From: Sphingomonas sp. J315
Lineage (GTDB): Bacteria > Pseudomonadota > Alphaproteobacteria > Sphingomonadales > Sphingomonadaceae
Length of the DNA: 64,000 nt
Direction of reading: 5' to 3'
Assembly: GCF_024666595.1 (NCBI RefSeq)
Contig: NZ_CP088296.1
Coordinates: forward strand, 124,001-188,000
Shown here one piece after another: positions 57,986 through 64,000 of the stretch. Position numbers and translations under genes: made by a program. The notes below the pieces were generated by a model. The model ran no database searches. It saw only the letters and a program-made list of their open reading frames with translations, and had not been told where the DNA came from. How positions within the stretch are numbered: the stretch's first letter is position 1; each line of letters begins with the position of its first letter.

Positions 57986-60136
57986 TCACTGGGCCGGCTT
58001 GACCTCAAGCCCAGTCCACTTGGCCGCAAAGGCCCAGAGGTCGGAGGTTTCCTCGATCACCTTGTCGGTCGGCTTGCCCGAACCGTGGCCGGCGCGGGTC
58101 TCGATGCGGACGAGGTGCGGCTTGGGGCCGATATCCGCCGCCTGCAGCGCGGCGGTGTATTTGAAGGTGTGCCCCGGCACCACGCGGTCGTCGGTATCGG
58201 CGGTGGTGGCGAGGATCGCGGGATAGGTCTTGCCCGACGCGATGTTGTGATAGGGAGAATAGCTGCGCAGGATCTTCCAGTCGGCTTCCTTCGACGGATA
58301 GCCATAGTCGTCGACCCAGTACCGCCCGGCAGTCCAGCGGTCGAAGCGGAGCATGTCCATCACGCCGACCGCCGGCATCGCCGCCGCGAACAGATCCGGG
58401 CGCTGATTGACCACCGCGCCGACCAGAAGGCCGCCGTTCGATCCGCCCTGAATTGCAAGGCCGTCCTTCTTGGTGATCCCCTGAGCGATCAGATACTCGC
58501 CCGCCGCGATGAAGTCGTCGAACACATTCTGCTTGTTCTTGAGGCGCCCGCCGTCGTGCCACGCCTTACCATATTCGCCGCCGCCACGGATGTTGGCGAG
58601 GACGAACACCCCGCCCTGCTCCATCCACGCCAGCCGCGCGGCGCTGAACGCCGGGCCATAACTGATGTTGAACCCGCCATAGGCCCAGAGCAGCGTCGGT
58701 GCGGGACCGGTCACGTCCTTGCGCTTGACCACGAACATCGGGACCTTGGTCCCGTCCTTCGAGGTGAAGAAGCGCTGCTCGACGCCATATTTGCTCGGGT
58801 CGAACGCGACCTTGGGCTTGGCCCATTCGGTCGCCTTGCCGGTCTTGACGTCGTAGCGATAGACGGTGGTCGGCATGTTGAAGCTGGTGAAGGCGTAGAA
58901 GGCTTCGTTCTCGTCCGGATCGCCGGTGAAGCCCGCGACGCTGCCGATGCCGGGCGTCGCGACCTTGCCCAGCAATTTCCCGTCGAGCGAATAGCGGCGC
59001 ATCTCGTCCTTGGCATCGACCAGATAGCTGACGAACAGCTGGCCGCCGACGATCCCGGCTCCCTCCATCGTCGCCGCATCCTCGGGGATCAGGTCGGTCG
59101 CGACCGGATTGGCCGCGGCGACGTCCATCGTCACCACCTTCTTGCGCGACGCGCCCTTGTCGGTGGTCCAGAAGAACTTGCTGCCGATATTGCCGGCGAG
59201 GCTCCACTCATTCTCCAGCCCCTTGACGATCGTCCGCGGCCTGGCGGCAGGGTCCTTGAGGTTCAGGATCGTGATCTCGTAGCGGTTGTCGGTCCCCTCG
59301 GTCGTGGTGATGACCAGCCAGCCGCCGTCATCGGTAACCTGCGCGAAATGGCCGCGCTTGGGCGTTTCGGGGGTCGCGTAGATCAGCTTGTCGGCGTCCT
59401 GCGACGTACCGAGCTTGTGGAAATAGACCGCCTGATTCTCGTTCAGCGCCTGGAAGGTCTCGCCCTCCTTCACCGCCGGGAAGCGCGAATAATAGAAGCC
59501 GCTATTGTCCTTTGCCCAGGCAAGGTTGCTGAACTTGATCCACTTGACCTCGTCGTCCAGCGTCTTGCCGGTGGCGACGTCGAGCACCTTGACGGTGCGC
59601 CAGTCCGACCCACCGTCCTGAATGCCATAGACCAGCAGCTTGCCATCCTCCGACGGCACCCATTCGGACAGCGCCGTCGCGCCGTCCTTGGCCCAGCCAT
59701 TGGGGTCGATCAGCACGCGGCCCGGAGCGTCGAGGCTATCGCGGACCCACAGCACCGACTGGTTCTGAAGCCCGCTATTGTGGCTGTAGAAATAGCGATT
59801 GCCCTTGCGGGTCGGGACGCCGAAGCGTTCGTAATCGAACAGCTGCTTGATCCGCGCCTTGAACACATCGCGGCCGGGCAAGGTGTCGAGATAGGCGTCG
59901 GTCACCTTATTCTGTGCCGCGACCCAATCCGCCACTTCCTTGTCGTTGCGGACGTCGTTTTCGAGCCAGCGATATGGGTCGGCGACCTTCTCCCCGAAGC
60001 TCTCGTCGACGACATCGACGCGGCGGGTGTCGGGATAGGCGATCGGGGCGGTCATGGTCGGCGCGGACTCCGGGCTGGCGGCGGCGATGGGGGTAACGAA
60101 CAACAGCGGCAGGGCGAGAATCGACGCGCGGCGCAT
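57986..60136 (-). CDS. Prolyl oligopeptidase family serine peptidase, exported
   Basis: A 716-residue S9A peptidase. After a signal peptide (RRASILALPLLFVTPIAAA) comes YPDTRRVDVVDESFGEKVADPYRWLEND, the typical start of the seven-bladed propeller, then the catalytic domain: LAIQGGSNGGLLVGAV (Ser nucleophile), TADTDDRVVPGHTF (Asp) and RAGHGSGKPT (His). It cleaves short proline-containing peptides, probably in the periplasm. Its promoter region contains an unusual 11-bp-phased repeat array (60251-60349). Confidence 0.94.
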   Translation of the reverse strand: MRRASILALPLLFVTPIAAASPESAPTMTAPIAYPDTRRVDVVDESFGEKVADPYRWLENDVRNDKEVADWVAAQNKVTDAYLDTLPGRDVFKARIKQLFDYERFGVPTRKGNRYFYSHNSGLQNQSVLWVRDSLDAPGRVLIDPNGWAKDGATALSEWVPSEDGKLLVYGIQDGGSDWRTVKVLDVATGKTLDDEVKWIKFSNLAWAKDNSGFYYSRFPAVKEGETFQALNENQAVYFHKLGTSQDADKLIYATPETPKRGHFAQVTDDGGWLVITTTEGTDNRYEITILNLKDPAARPRTIVKGLENEWSLAGNIGSKFFWTTDKGASRKKVVTMDVAAANPVATDLIPEDAATMEGAGIVGGQLFVSYLVDAKDEMRRYSLDGKLLGKVATPGIGSVAGFTGDPDENEAFYAFTSFNMPTTVYRYDVKTGKATEWAKPKVAFDPSKYGVEQRFFTSKDGTKVPMFVVKRKDVTGPAPTLLWAYGGFNISYGPAFSAARLAWMEQGGVFVLANIRGGGEYGKAWHDGGRLKNKQNVFDDFIAAGEYLIAQGITKKDGLAIQGGSNGGLLVGAVVNQRPDLFAAAMPAVGVMDMLRFDRWTAGRYWVDDYGYPSKEADWKILRSYSPYHNIASGKTYPAILATTADTDDRVVPGHTFKYTAALQAADIGPKPHLVRIETRAGHGSGKPTDKVIEETSDLWAFAAKWTGLEVKPAQ

Positions 60137-60250
60137 TGGTATCTCCTGAAACGGAAGCGCCTTACCCTATTGCTACACCGTGCCGGGTCAAGCGGGCGTT
60201 CCGACGATGCTGACATAAAAGAGGGGGTTTTCGACCAACTGCACCGCGAC

Positions 60251-60349
60251 GCGACGGGTTTGCGACCGTGACGCGCCAGACTGACAACGCGGACGCGACA
60301 CTGGGGCGACAGTCGCGCGACGAAGACGCGACAGTTACGCGACAACCTT
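60251..60349 (-). repeat. 11-bp phased GTCGC direct-repeat array upstream of the S9 peptidase
   Basis: On the plus strand GCGAC or a near variant begins every 11 bases at 60251, 60262, 60273 (GCGCC), 60284 (degenerate), 60295, 60306, 60317, 60328 and 60339: nine units, seven with exact GCGAC. On the minus strand the unit reads GTnACTGTCGC. The period is close to one helical turn, so all copies face the same side of DNA. It lies 115-215 bases upstream of the peptidase start codon. No protein is encoded. Confidence 0.75.
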
Positions 60350-60425
60350 ACAGAGCGGACCAGGTGGGGAATCGGATCATCGACCAGCGTAGATCAGAAG
60401 AAATCCAACATTTGAAGCCCGCGCG

Positions 60426-60542
60426 TCAGGCAAAGGCGATCAGCGCGCTTTCATAGCTGACCCAGCTCATCACCATCAGCGGGATGGTCGCGAAGGCGAT
60501 CGCCACCGCGCTGCTTGCTCCATGTCCGCTCGTCCGTTTCAT
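60426..60542 (-). CDS. 38-residue membrane microprotein
   Basis: A short ORF on the minus strand, ATG at 60542 and TGA at 60426-60428. The product begins MKRTSGHGASSAV, then a single hydrophobic segment (AIAFATIPLMVMSWV) and ends SYESALIAFA. A perfect AGGAGG (60548-60553) stands 5 bases before the ATG, and a sigma-54 type promoter lies just upstream, which together support a real gene despite its size. The basic N-terminus and single helix suggest an inner-membrane protein. No homolog recognised by eye. Confidence 0.6.
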   Translation of the reverse strand: MKRTSGHGASSAVAIAFATIPLMVMSWVSYESALIAFA

Positions 60543-60566
60543 CTGAACCTCCTGCGCCACATTGTT

Positions 60567-60582
60567 TGCAGGGCGCGTGCCA
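60567..60582 (-). promoter_or_regulatory. Sigma-54 (-24/-12) promoter for the microprotein gene
   Basis: Read on the minus strand, TGGCACGCGCCCTGCA contains TGGCAC and CTGCA with GG and GC exactly 10 bases apart, the invariant spacing of RpoN promoters (consensus TGGCACG-N4-TTGCA). The predicted transcription start is about 15 bases before the ATG. An imperfect 19-bp palindrome, TCTGCCGTTAAGCGGTAGA (60611-60629), lies about 60 bases upstream of the start, where an enhancer-binding activator could act. Confidence 0.65.
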
Positions 60583-60709
60583 ATCCGGCGATCGGCGGAT
60601 TTCCGTCGGTTCTGCCGTTAAGCGGTAGATGGGAAGTCGGACGCCACGCCAAAGTTCAGTGATTCTTACGGTGGCGCAACATTAGCTTGGGGCGGCGGAG
60701 CATGGCAGG

Positions 60710-61078
60710 ATGGCGGGGATGATCCTATCTGCCCTGATCCTCGCGACGACGCCGCAAGCCGATCCTGCCGCCGATGCCAGCGCGTGTATCCACGCGGTCC
60801 CGCCCGCCAGCGGGACGATCGGAACGCTCGAAAATCGCTGCACCGACCGGCTGGTGGTGTTCATGTGCGTGACCGGGCCGCCATCGCGGGAGCGCGCGAC
60901 CTATTTCGACTGCGCCAAGGGACAGGTCGGCAGCTATGATGTGAAGGCCCTGGGCAGCGCGCCCGCGATCTTTGCCGGGGCGCGGCGGTTGCACATGTTC
61001 GCGTGCCGGTTTCCGCAGTTTCTGCCGCGCGATGTGCGGTATTTTCACGGGCGGGGGCTGCGGGGGACGTGTCGGTAG
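60710..61078 (+). CDS. Hypothetical exported Cys-rich protein
   Basis: A 122-residue protein with a short hydrophobic N-terminus (MILSALILATTPQA) and six Cys (ACIH, NRCT, FMCV, FDCA, FACR, GTCR) spaced across the mature part, suggesting three disulfides in the periplasm. No family recognised. Starts at 60710 or 60719 are both possible. Its function is unknown. Confidence 0.5.
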   Translation: MAGMILSALILATTPQADPAADASACIHAVPPASGTIGTLENRCTDRLVVFMCVTGPPSRERATYFDCAKGQVGSYDVKALGSAPAIFAGARRLHMFACRFPQFLPRDVRYFHGRGLRGTCR

Positions 61079-61093
61079 CCCTCGGCAACGTGC

Positions 61094-61147
61094 AAGAAGA
61101 AGAAGAAGAAGAAGACCCTCCCCAACCCCTCCCGCAAGCGGGAGGGG
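61094..61147 (-). terminator. Hairpin followed by (CTT)7 microsatellite
   Basis: (AAG)7 occupies 61094-61114 on the plus strand. CCCCTCCCGC (61126-61135) pairs with GCGGGAGGGG (61138-61147). Read on the minus strand, the hairpin is followed by a CTT-rich run, resembling a weak third terminator after rplQ. Confidence 0.45.
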
Positions 61148-61178
61148 CTAAGAAGAAGGCAGGCGCTAACAAAGAGAA

Positions 61179-61208
61179 GGGGCGGCCGCACCGTCGTGCG
61201 ACCGCCCC
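61179..61208 (-). terminator. Second hairpin downstream of rplQ
   Basis: GGGGCGG (61179-61185) and CCGCCCC (61202-61208) pair, with an inner CGCAC/GTGCG stem. On the minus strand it is followed by TTCTCTTTG. Confidence 0.55.
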
Positions 61209-61218
61209 AGCTCTTGAC

Positions 61219-61241
61219 GAAAAACGCCGATCAGGCGGCGT
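61219..61241 (-). terminator. Intrinsic terminator overlapping the rplQ stop codon
   Basis: Read on the minus strand, ACGCCG (61241-61236) pairs with CGGCGT (61229-61224) over a 6-base loop containing the TGA stop, followed by a T-run (plus-strand A at 61220-61224). The terminator stem thus begins inside the last codons of rplQ. Confidence 0.78.
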
Positions 61242-61653
61242 CTTCGTAATCCTCGTCGGTCATCACCGGACCCGAGTCCTGGCCCTTGGCCGAGACGTCG
61301 CGGTCGACGAATTCGATGATCGCCATCGGCGCCGCGTCCGAAGCGCGCGGGCCGGTCTTGATGATGCGGGTGTAGCCGCCGTTGCGGTCGGCGTAGCGCG
61401 ACGCGAGCACGTCGAACAGCTTCACCAGCTGCGCATCGTCGAGCAGACGGGCATGGGCGAGACGGCGGTTCGAAAGACCACCCTTCTTCGCCAGCGTGAC
61501 CAGCTTTTCGACGTAGGGACGCAGTTCCTTCGCCTTGGCGACGGTGGTGGTGATCTGCTCGTGCTTGATCAGCGCAGCCGACATGTTGCGGAACAGCGCA
61601 AGACGATGAGCCGAGGTACGCTGAAGCTTACGACCGCCGTACTTATGGCGCAT
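61231..61653 (-). CDS. rplQ: 50S ribosomal protein L17
   Basis: A 140-residue L17: [20 protein letters not shown] and [31 protein letters not shown] are diagnostic. It is the last gene of the rpsM-rpsK-rpoA-rplQ operon. Separated from rpoA by 177 bases containing a REP-like palindrome, an unusual insertion in this conserved string. The C-terminal extension is acidic. Confidence 0.97.
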   Translation of the reverse strand: MRHKYGGRKLQRTSAHRLALFRNMSAALIKHEQITTTVAKAKELRPYVEKLVTLAKKGGLSNRRLAHARLLDDAQLVKLFDVLASRYADRNGGYTRIIKTGPRASDAAPMAIIEFVDRDVSAKGQDSGPVMTDEDYEDAA

Positions 61654-61731
61654 GGGTATTTCCTTTCGGTTCGTTCGGGGGCCGTATCAGGTACCCCGGA
61701 CCCGGTGGGACGGTGAGCCACCAATCAATCC

Positions 61732-61806
61732 GTCATCCCGGCGAAAGCCGGGATCTCCATGAGGTTGTCCCCTGCCGCACGAGACCCCGGCTTTCGCCGG
61801 GGTGAC
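61732..61806. repeat. Paired REP-like palindrome inside the rpoA-rplQ gap
   Basis: GTCATCCCGGCGAAAGCCGG at the left (61732) and CCGGCTTTCGCCGGGGTGAC at the right form two hairpins in inverted orientation. This GCGAAAGC-loop family is widespread in alphaproteobacteria. It lies inside an operon rather than between convergent genes. Confidence 0.75.
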
Positions 61807-61830
61807 GGCTGGGTGAGGAGCCGAAGCTCC

Positions 61831-62892
61831 TTACCCCATGATCTCCTGCTCGAGCTTCTTGGCCATCTCTTCGATATTCTCAGGCGGCCAGCCCGGGATT
61901 TCCATGCCGAGGCGCAGGCCCATGGACGACAGCACTTCCTTGATTTCGTTCAGCGACTTGCGGCCGAAATTCGGGGTGCGCAGCATCTCGGCTTCGGTCT
62001 TCTGGACCAGATCGCCGATATAGATGATGTTGTCGTTCTTGAGGCAGTTGGCCGAACGGACCGACAGCTCGAGCTCGTCCACCTTCTTGAGCAGGTAGCG
62101 GTTGATCGTCGCGGTGTCGCTGCCGCTTTCCGACGCAGACGACTGTGCGGCGACGCCGACCGGTGCGCTGCGGGTGATGGCCGAATCGTCGAAGTGGACG
62201 AACAGCGCCAGCTGGTCCTGAAGGATGCGCGCGGCATAGGCGAGCGCGTCTTCCGGGGTCACGGTGCCGTCGGTCTCGATCGACAGGCTCAGCTTGTCAT
62301 AGTCGAGTTCCTGGCCGACGCGGGTGTTCTCGACCTTGTAGCTGACCTGACGGACGGGCGAGTAGAGCGCGTCGACCGGGATCAGACCGATCGGCGCATC
62401 CGCCGGGCGGTTGGCACTGGCGGGAACATAGCCCTTACCGGTGTCGGCGATCAGTTCCATGTTCAGCGTCGCGCCGTCGTCGAGATGGCACAGCACCAGT
62501 TCGGGGTTCATCACTTCGATGTCGCCCGACACGGCGATGTCGCCAGCCTTGACTTCGGCCGGGCCGGTGGCGCTCAGCTGAAGGCGCTTGGCACCTTCGC
62601 CCTGCATGCGCAGCGCGATCTGCTTCACGTTGAGAACGAGATCGGTCACGTCCTCACGCACGCCGGCGAGCGAGCTGAACTCGTGCAGAACATTCTCGAT
62701 CTTGATCGAGGTCACCGCAGCGCCCTGGAGCGACGAGAGCAGCACGCGGCGCAGCGCGTTGCCGAGCGTCAGGCCGAAGCCGCGCTCCAGCGGTTCGGCG
62801 ACGAAGGTCGCCTTCCGCTTGCCGTCACCGCCCTTTTTCTCAAGGCCGTTCGGCTTCTTAAGTTCCTGCCAGTTCTTTGCATTGACAGACAC
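61831..62892 (-). CDS. rpoA: RNA polymerase alpha subunit
   Basis: A 353-residue alpha subunit. N-terminal domain: [36 protein letters not shown] (dimer/beta contact) and EINP-type segments; C-terminal domain: [47 protein letters not shown] (DNA and activator contact). The start is GTG 62892 (encoding [14 protein letters not shown]), typical of alphaproteobacterial RpoA. Confidence 0.97.
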   Translation of the reverse strand: MSVNAKNWQELKKPNGLEKKGGDGKRKATFVAEPLERGFGLTLGNALRRVLLSSLQGAAVTSIKIENVLHEFSSLAGVREDVTDLVLNVKQIALRMQGEGAKRLQLSATGPAEVKAGDIAVSGDIEVMNPELVLCHLDDGATLNMELIADTGKGYVPASANRPADAPIGLIPVDALYSPVRQVSYKVENTRVGQELDYDKLSLSIETDGTVTPEDALAYAARILQDQLALFVHFDDSAITRSAPVGVAAQSSASESGSDTATINRYLLKKVDELELSVRSANCLKNDNIIYIGDLVQKTEAEMLRTPNFGRKSLNEIKEVLSSMGLRLGMEIPGWPPENIEEMAKKLEQEIMG

Positions 62893-62999
62893 AGGCTTCC
62901 CCAAGGTTGGGCAGGATGGGGGGTGCATCCTGCCAGTAGAGAGAGCCGCCCCGCCCCGGATCCGGCACCCCGGACCCGCAGGCGAAGCGGAAAGGTAAA

Positions 63000-63389
63000 T
63001 CAGACGCGGCGGCGCTTGCTGGGGCGAACGCCGTTATGCGGGATCGAGGTCACGTCGCGGATCGACGTGATCTGGAAACCAACCGACTGAAGGGCGCGAA
63101 GGGCGCTCTCGCGGCCCGAACCCGGACCCTTCACCTCGACCTCGAGCGTGCGGACGCCGTGCTCGGCGGCCTTGCGGCCCGCGTCCTCGGCAGCGACCTG
63201 CGCGGCGTAAGGCGTCGACTTGCGCGAGCCCTTGAAGCCCATCATGCCGGCCGACGACCAGCTGATCGCGTTGCCCTGGGCGTCCGTGATCGTGATCATG
63301 GTGTTGTTGAAGCTGGCGTTCACATGGGCGACGCCGGCGGTGATGTTCTTGCGTTCGCGACGGCGAAGACGCTGCGGTGCTTGTGCCAT
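63000..63389 (-). CDS. rpsK: 30S ribosomal protein S11
   Basis: A 129-residue S11: [46 protein letters not shown] is the conserved core and the C-terminus ends [12 protein letters not shown]. It lies between rpsM and rpoA, with short gaps, in the standard order. Confidence 0.98.
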   Translation of the reverse strand: MAQAPQRLRRRERKNITAGVAHVNASFNNTMITITDAQGNAISWSSAGMMGFKGSRKSTPYAAQVAAEDAGRKAAEHGVRTLEVEVKGPGSGRESALRALQSVGFQITSIRDVTSIPHNGVRPSKRRRV

Positions 63390-63447
63390 TATTCAGTAAT
63401 CCTTCGAAAATCGAAGCAGGCGGGCCGCGGTGAGGCGGCCCAGCGGC

Positions 63448-63816
63448 TTACTTCTTCTTGCCAGCGATCGGCTTCGCCTTGCCCTTGCGGGTGCGGGCGT
63501 TGGTGTGCGTGCGCTGGCCGCGAACCGGCAGCCCCTTGCGATGACGCAGGCCGCGATAGCAGGCAAGGTCCATCAGGCGCTTGATGTTCATCGCGGTTTC
63601 GCGACGCAGGTCACCCTCGACCGTGTGGTCGGCGTCGATGGTTTCGCGGATCTGCAGCACTTCCTGATCGGTCAGGTCCTGCACGCGGCGCTCAAGCGTG
63701 ATGCCGAGCTTTTCGGTGATCTGCTTCGCCTTTGCCGGGCCGATGCCGTGGATATACTGAAGCGCGATCAGAACGCGCTTGTTGGTGGGCAAGTTAACGC
63801 CCGCAATACGTGCCAT
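63448..63816 (-). CDS. rpsM: 30S ribosomal protein S13
   Basis: A 122-residue S13: [25 protein letters not shown] is the conserved start and [24 protein letters not shown] the rRNA-binding tail. ATG 63816 is chosen by homology rather than the longer upstream frame. It is the first gene of the operon in this window. Confidence 0.98.
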   Translation of the reverse strand: MARIAGVNLPTNKRVLIALQYIHGIGPAKAKQITEKLGITLERRVQDLTDQEVLQIRETIDADHTVEGDLRRETAMNIKRLMDLACYRGLRHRKGLPVRGQRTHTNARTRKGKAKPIAGKKK

Positions 63817-63945
63817 GAAATAGGTTCTCCCAGCTCCACAGGGCGTGCATGGCAGCATGCCCCATCTCGTAGCGTTGACCCGGAACGCAAGCGCGCGACA
63901 GACATGCAAGCACGCTGCCGTTCACCGGTGTTTCGGAAGATGCGC

Positions 63946-63974
63946 GACATATTCACCGCAGCCCGCACTGTCAA
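63946..63974 (-). promoter_or_regulatory. Sigma-70 promoter of the rpsM operon
   Basis: On the minus strand TTGACA (plus 63969-63974) and TATGTC (plus 63946-63951) are 17 bases apart. The start would be near 63940, leaving a leader of about 120 bases before rpsM. The region 63817-63945 shows no gene. Confidence 0.7.
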
Positions 63975-64000
63975 GCGCCGGGTCCGGGGAATTTCTGGTT

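Noticed and set aside
58085..60271. 728-codon open frame antisense to the prolyl oligopeptidase gene
   Set aside because: It is the shadow of a well-supported S9 gene; its translation is low in complexity, lacks any family motif and is typical of high-G+C antisense frames.
61094..61114. (AAG)7 microsatellite as a phase-variation tract
   Set aside because: It lies outside any coding region and away from a recognisable promoter; more likely part of the T-rich side of a terminator.

Overview
The window reads as a stretch of chromosome from a high-G+C alphaproteobacterium of the Sphingomonadales, most likely Sphingomonas or a close relative. Support comes from a long exosortase A (XrtA/PEP-CTERM) exopolysaccharide cluster of the sphingomonad type, a UrcA-family protein, a DUF1476 protein (F1-ATPase zeta-type inhibitor family), a BolA/CGFS-glutaredoxin pair, the carboxynorspermidine pathway and the rpsM-rpsK-rpoA-rplQ block. 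I see no prophage, CRISPR array, plasmid gene, rRNA or tRNA.

Layout. 0-5 kb: end of a periplasmic binding protein, DUF4112 protein, membrane protein, nadC, DUF1476, bolA-grxD and a glycosyltransferase. 4.6-6.7 kb: a BlaI-type repressor and M56 membrane protease pair behind a 37-bp operator-like dyad. 6.8-14 kb: metallo-beta-lactamase-fold hydrolase, DUF4230, membrane protein, nadA, DoxX, ettA and an M28 peptidase. 14-23 kb: small lipoprotein, UrcA protein, LytTR/LytS-type two-component pair, a 264-bp MITE-like element, M19 dipeptidase, DUF1801, an Hpt-like protein without its histidine, a long coiled-coil membrane protein and a serine hydrolase. 23-35 kb, nearly all on the minus strand: cfa, phr, a YdjM-type hydrolase, korB and korA with a membrane gene between them, a histone-deacetylase-fold protein, an ABC-F protein, nspC and carboxynorspermidine dehydrogenase. 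35-37 kb: alpha/beta hydrolase and MAPEG protein. 37-54.5 kb: the XrtA cluster (asparagine-synthase-like amidotransferase, exosortase A, glycosyltransferase, FemAB protein, deacetylase, ATPase, outer-membrane protein, tyrosine kinase, chain-length protein, export lipoprotein, PLP decarboxylase, acyl-CoA ligase, then divergently an acyl carrier protein and two hydrolases). 54.5-61 kb: HWE-type histidine kinase, trxB, cyclophilin, prolyl oligopeptidase and small genes. 61-64 kb: rplQ, rpoA, rpsK and rpsM.

How the genes work together. The XrtA block contains synthesis, chain-length control, export and modification functions for an exopolysaccharide, plus the membrane transpeptidase that processes PEP-CTERM proteins; no PEP-CTERM substrate and no PrsK/PrsR regulator pair lies in the window. 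The korA-korB-hydrolase-phr-cfa-serine hydrolase run looks like one transcription unit joining a ferredoxin-dependent oxidoreductase to DNA-photodamage and membrane-lipid functions. The nspC and carboxynorspermidine dehydrogenase genes form a two-step polyamine route.

Quality caveat. At least 15 single-base indels, nearly all in homopolymer runs, break or fuse otherwise intact genes (nadC, ettA, the ABC-F gene, the XrtA-associated ligase and others). This looks like residual sequencing error rather than gene decay, so frameshifted genes are annotated across the break. The two non-coding signals I find most interesting lie near 60.2-60.6 kb: an 11-bp-phased GTCGC repeat array upstream of the prolyl oligopeptidase gene, and a sigma-54 type promoter in front of an unlisted 38-residue membrane protein.
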